A DNA stretch of 64,000 nucleotides from JBFELO01 sp041552055 (lineage in GTDB: Bacteria; Acidobacteriota; Thermoanaerobaculia; Thermoanaerobaculales; Sulfomarinibacteraceae), in contig JBFELO010000006.1 in NCBI GenBank assembly GCA_041552055.1, positions 1-64,000 on the forward strand, written 5' to 3'. The notes under the pieces were generated by a model. That model was not told the origin of the DNA, did no database searches, and saw only the letters and a list, made by a program, of their open reading frames with translations. This document shows, piece by piece, positions 61,701 to 64,000 of the stretch; within the stretch, counting starts at the first letter, position 1, and each line of letters begins with the position of its first letter. The translations under genes and the position numbers were made by a program.

Positions 61701-63912
61701 GGCGGCGGCCTTTGCCGGACCGGACCGGTTCCCGCTCGACTGCGAGCTGCCGGACGCCACACCGATGATCCACTCGGTGAACGGCCCGGCGAACCAGGGG
61801 CCGGTGGCCAACAGCGACGAGACCTTGACCATCCAATCGATGGGAACGGTCGATGTCCCGAACCCCGACTTCTGCGACCCGGCGGCGATCGCCGAGTGTC
61901 CGCTGGGATCGTCTCCGGACCGGAACATCCCCCGGGACTACGGCTTCGGTGAAGGTGCCACGGCGACGCTGGGTGGAGTGCCGCTCATCTGTGACGGGGA
62001 CACGAACACCATCAGCTGTACGGTGCTGGGAATCGGTGCCGGTGCCCACCAGCTGCTGGTCACCCGGGCGGGCGGTGCGACCACCGAGGTCGGCGTCACG
62101 GTCACGGTCGGTGAGACCGCGGCGGCGGTTGTGCCGACGGGTGGCTCGATCCAGGCCGCCATCGACGCCGCATCTCCCGGCGATCTGATCACCGTCGAGC
62201 CCGGGCTGTACCAGGAGATGGTCATCATGTGGAAGCCGGTCCGGCTCCAGGGATGGGGCGCGGGCTCGGTGCTCATCAACGCCATCAACACCCCGAACGA
62301 GAAGCTGCAGCTGTGGCGCGACAAGATCGCCGAGCTGGAGGCAGCCGGCGAGTTCGACCTGCTGCCCGGCCAGGAGGCCGGCGCGGGCGTCGGCTTCGAG
62401 CCCGCCACCCTGGGCACCGAGCAGGCGCCGGCGATCATCGTGCTCGGCAAGCGCAACGGTGCAGCCACATACGACAAGCACGCGGCGCGCATCGACGGCC
62501 TCGGCATGTTCGGCTCGAGCACCGGCGGCGGCGTGCTGGTCAACGGCTACGGCAAGACCCTGCAGGTCTCCAACAACCGGATCGAGAACAACACCGGCTT
62601 CTACGGCGGTGGCGTCCGCCTCGGCTACCCGCTCCTGACCGAGTTCCAGGGCCAGCCGGGCTACACCGACGCCGAGAACTCCGACATCGCGATCCACCAC
62701 AACCAGATCCTGCGCAACTCCAGCCTCGAGGCCGGCGGCGGGATCGCACTCTACACCGGCAGCGACGGCTACCAGGTGTACGACAACTACATCTGCGGCA
62801 ACTTCGCAGCCGGTGACGGCGCCGGCATCGGCCACGTCGGACTGTCCGACGGCGGCCGGATCGCCGACAACACCATCAACTTCAACGAAAACTTCAACCA
62901 GGGCCAGGCCATCCACGGCGGCGGCATCCTGATCGGCGGCTCGGCCCCGATCGCTGTCGGCGAGTTCACCGAGGGCGCTGGCAACGTGGCGGTCGAGCGC
63001 AACCTGATCCTGGGCAACATGGCCGGTGCCGGCGACGGCGGCGGCATCGCGCTCAGGCAGGTCAACGGCCAGGAGGTCCGCGTCACGGGCTCGCTGCTCC
63101 AGGGCTTCACCATCGACATCTTCAACAACACCATCGCCAACAACATCGCGGGCACGGCCGGCGGCGGCATCTCGCTCGCGGATGCGGCGCTGGTCAACAT
63201 CCACCACAACACCCTGTTCCGCAACGACAGCACCGCGACCACCGCGGCGGTGTGGGATACCATCGCGAAGGTCTCGACACCGCAACCGGCCGGGATCATG
63301 TCCTACCCCCACAGCGCGCTGCTCGCGGCCGAGACCGGGCAGACCTTCTCCGACCCGGACCTGCGCAACAGCATCGTGATGGAGAACCGGTCGTTCTCCG
63401 TGGACGCCAATTCGGGCGACTTCCTAATCGTTCCGGACGTCACCACCGACCCCGAGGTCTTCGACGACCTCGGAACGCTCACCTGCGACGAGGGCTGCCT
63501 GCTCACGTCTGGGGCCGTCCCGTCGTTGCTGTTCGTCGCGCCGGCCAAGAACACCGGCCGCGCCGAGATCGGTTTGCCCGAGGGAACCACCGGACTGCAG
63601 ATCTCGGTGGCGCCCGACGAGGGCGGCAACTTCATCCGGGTGATCTTCGGTCTCAGGCCGTACGATGCTCCGGATGCCAACCCGCTGCTCAGCAACATCG
63701 CCGACTACCACCTGCTGGTGGACAACCTGGCGGCGGTGGATGCGGCCGCTGACGTAGGCGTTGTCGACGACATCGACGGCGGGGCCCGTCCGGCAGGCGC
63801 CGGGTTCGACATCGGCTCCGACGAGGTCGATTCGCCGGCTGCGGTCGCCGCTCCTGCCGGAGCGGGCGTGCGGGCCGTCGCCAAAGGCCGCCGCGTCGGC
63901 GGGGGGAGCTGA
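58771..63912 (+). CDS. Giant secreted protein: SdrD_B-like modules and right-handed beta-helix (1,713 aa)
   Basis: ATG 58771 with GGAGGAC upstream. Signal peptide VLCVAVLAATPAGAQ (about residues 23-37). The N-terminal two-thirds hold several beta-sandwich modules of SdrD_B/carboxypeptidase-regulatory type, including FYDDDGNGYWDSGESG and TDYDLDGLPDNG, Asp-rich loops that likely bind calcium. A region near 1,020-1,115 resembles an IPT/TIG fold. From about 1,118 (GGSIQAAIDAASPGDLITVE) to ~1,560 runs a right-handed parallel beta-helix with repeated NNRIENN, NQILRN and NNTIANN turns. It ends GFDIGSDEVDSPAA and a Gly-rich tail. Such proteins are cell-surface or extracellular and often bind polysaccharide; the ligand here is unknown. 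Confidence 0.85.
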   Translation: MNTDVTSRIRPARGAHLKLLLGVLCVAVLAATPAGAQTIKLVNGETGADITGTVGYKWTLERDTTYHVVPGQPDSTTPTQAVDFHVSYYPVVAQGCVGAWCESVLAPSVPDDTLHYFLSVLPESGYTIGGAQIAPGQTDVTVYLNPWPIPTAQISLFVFEDNFPINNAPDLPEELGIEGWQVVVEDAGGRYGASAGQNIMDAFGNPLGTTYVDGCNPYDQLCSPWDPTCIPETGSCVDTLGTGMLYTGPGGRLTIKNLAPGKYGIIVVPPAGQGWQQTSTIEGTKVIDAWVKAREPEFFAEFGPPGPHVFIGFTRTYDCFNGPFDAPTCEGVAAGGNTISGQITNLHISRPPATQFFGGAPIGHTTAWVALNDLSAPPKGKTVFAGPTGDEGLFSIAGVPDGSYELVAFDNNQDVIIGFVPITIGPPGTVPPPTCETGVPCDLGEVPVRQWFTRLENFVFYDDDGNGYWDSGESGLLEQNVNVRWRDGTINQAAATDGDGFVPFDEVFPFFAWLVAEVDFARFKATGATVIVDDGGEIPTYTENLNWPADPAADPTVGGQLNPQLQPDNGEAPYRIEEGTVLTQGFQGFLGQTSAIYWGKQAWGANENGGISGMVYYAVTRAEDDPRWAAAEVWEPGIPGVTLNLYTDYDLDGLPDNGAIMTTVTDSWDADKPTGCVYHGDQVYVFDPDGSGSQPALTTDCFDGLRVFNQVRPGVFDGGYAFGPEIDCTDPGFLGDCTLHTNVGADLNNYLKPGGYIVEAITPDGYTLVKEEDRNVDFGDEYVPSGLLTPPECVGAMRTVPADLTLFPGVEVGSGFGGTSRPLCDKKQVLLSGGANAAAEFFYFTEASIAGHIVGFILDDTANEFDPRSPQFGEKYAPPWLPVSIRDFNDNEVARIYSDQFGRYNVPVPSTFTANLPMPSGMSPNMLTACMNHAVAPDPVTGGFKIDDWFNEQYSQFCYTFQYMPGATTYLDTPVVPAAAFAGPDRFPLDCELPDATPMIHSVNGPANQGPVANSDETLTIQSMGTVDVPNPDFCDPAAIAECPLGSSPDRNIPRDYGFGEGATATLGGVPLICDGDTNTISCTVLGIGAGAHQLLVTRAGGATTEVGVTVTVGETAAAVVPTGGSIQAAIDAASPGDLITVEPGLYQEMVIMWKPVRLQGWGAGSVLINAINTPNEKLQLWRDKIAELEAAGEFDLLPGQEAGAGVGFEPATLGTEQAPAIIVLGKRNGAATYDKHAARIDGLGMFGSSTGGGVLVNGYGKTLQVSNNRIENNTGFYGGGVRLGYPLLTEFQGQPGYTDAENSDIAIHHNQILRNSSLEAGGGIALYTGSDGYQVYDNYICGNFAAGDGAGIGHVGLSDGGRIADNTINFNENFNQGQAIHGGGILIGGSAPIAVGEFTEGAGNVAVERNLILGNMAGAGDGGGIALRQVNGQEVRVTGSLLQGFTIDIFNNTIANNIAGTAGGGISLADAALVNIHHNTLFRNDSTATTAAVWDTIAKVSTPQPAGIMSYPHSALLAAETGQTFSDPDLRNSIVMENRSFSVDANSGDFLIVPDVTTDPEVFDDLGTLTCDEGCLLTSGAVPSLLFVAPAKNTGRAEIGLPEGTTGLQISVAPDEGGNFIRVIFGLRPYDAPDANPLLSNIADYHLLVDNLAAVDAAADVGVVDDIDGGARPAGAGFDIGSDEVDSPAAVAAPAGAGVRAVAKGRRVGGGS

Positions 63913-63941
63913 CCATGACCATTCAGACAAAGGAGCGAGCC

Positions 63942-64000
63942 ATGCAACTGCTCAAACGACTCGACCGAACCGTGGTCCTGGTCGGCGCCCTGGCCCTGGT
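63942..64000 (+). CDS. Start of an exported protein (3' truncated by the window)
   Basis: ATG 63942 has AAGGAG seven bases upstream and opens MQLLKRLDRTVVLVGALALV, a signal-peptide beginning. An in-frame ATG at 63915 would add nine residues. It follows the beta-helix gene by about 30 bases and is probably in the same transcript. Nothing can be said of the product. Confidence 0.6.
   Translation, partial: MQLLKRLDRTVVLVGALAL

Noticed and set aside
58339..63312. Long minus-strand frames (822 and 775 codons) opposite the beta-helix gene
   Set aside because: Shadows of the real gene; compositions typical of GC-rich antisense translation.

Overview
The window is GC-rich, densely coded DNA from a Gram-negative, respiring, probably environmental bacterium. 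Outer-membrane barrels, two TonB-dependent receptors, a cbb3 oxidase with its assembly genes, heme A synthesis genes, c-type cytochromes and a winged-helix/ATPase regulator fit Acidobacteriota, perhaps a Thermoanaerobaculia-like lineage. That placement is inference: there is no rRNA or other phylogenetic marker here, and I saw no tRNA, transposase, phage gene or CRISPR array.

Layout. 1-7 kb: the end of a secreted serine hydrolase, two outer-membrane barrels and two ATPases, one fused to a DNA-binding winged helix. 7-16.3 kb (minus strand): an rrf2-ccoNO-ccoQ-ccoP-ccoG-ccoH-TauE/SafE-like-ccoI set. Its first junctions overlap by 4 nt, ccoN and ccoO are fused, and CcoP has one heme motif. 16.4-19.8 kb: DUF3179 protein, ctaB and divergent ctaA. 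20-30.9 kb: M28 peptidase, acyltransferase, group II amino-acid decarboxylase, a small cytochrome lipoprotein, trkA-trkH potassium uptake, an MFS exporter and a TPR protein. 31-35.8 kb (minus): a very large multiheme cytochrome (41 CXXCH plus one CX4CH) overlapping a gene for an outer-membrane barrel, a candidate electron conduit. 35.9-41.4 kb: two HisKA_2-type kinases, a stand-alone receiver and a sigma-54 activator. 41.8-49.1 kb (minus): a copper/metal island with an OprC/NosA-like receptor, two Cys-rich small proteins, a NapH-like ferredoxin, a YHS protein and a second TonB receptor. 49.9-56.6 kb (plus): nosL, an anchored small protein, an FtsX-like permease with a LolD-like ATPase, an unrecognised polytopic protein, SCO1 and a cytochrome c/periplasmic-binding-protein fusion. 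56.7-64 kb: PilZ protein, a repeat array, and a 1,713-residue secreted beta-helix protein.

The intergenic spaces are unusually structured. Family A elements (about 175 bp) keep common flanks but carry different hairpin stems, with compensatory changes. Family B elements are GC-rich and palindromic and end in CAGCGAC-type heptamers. Family C elements are 21-bp palindromes. There are also several heptamer microsatellites, one of them inside a coding sequence. Family A sits nested within family B twice and forms a short tandem array near 57.7-58.1 kb.

The most distinctive protein-level signals are the giant multiheme cytochrome with its barrel, and the NosL-centred copper island lying next to a receptor with OprC-type copper ligands.
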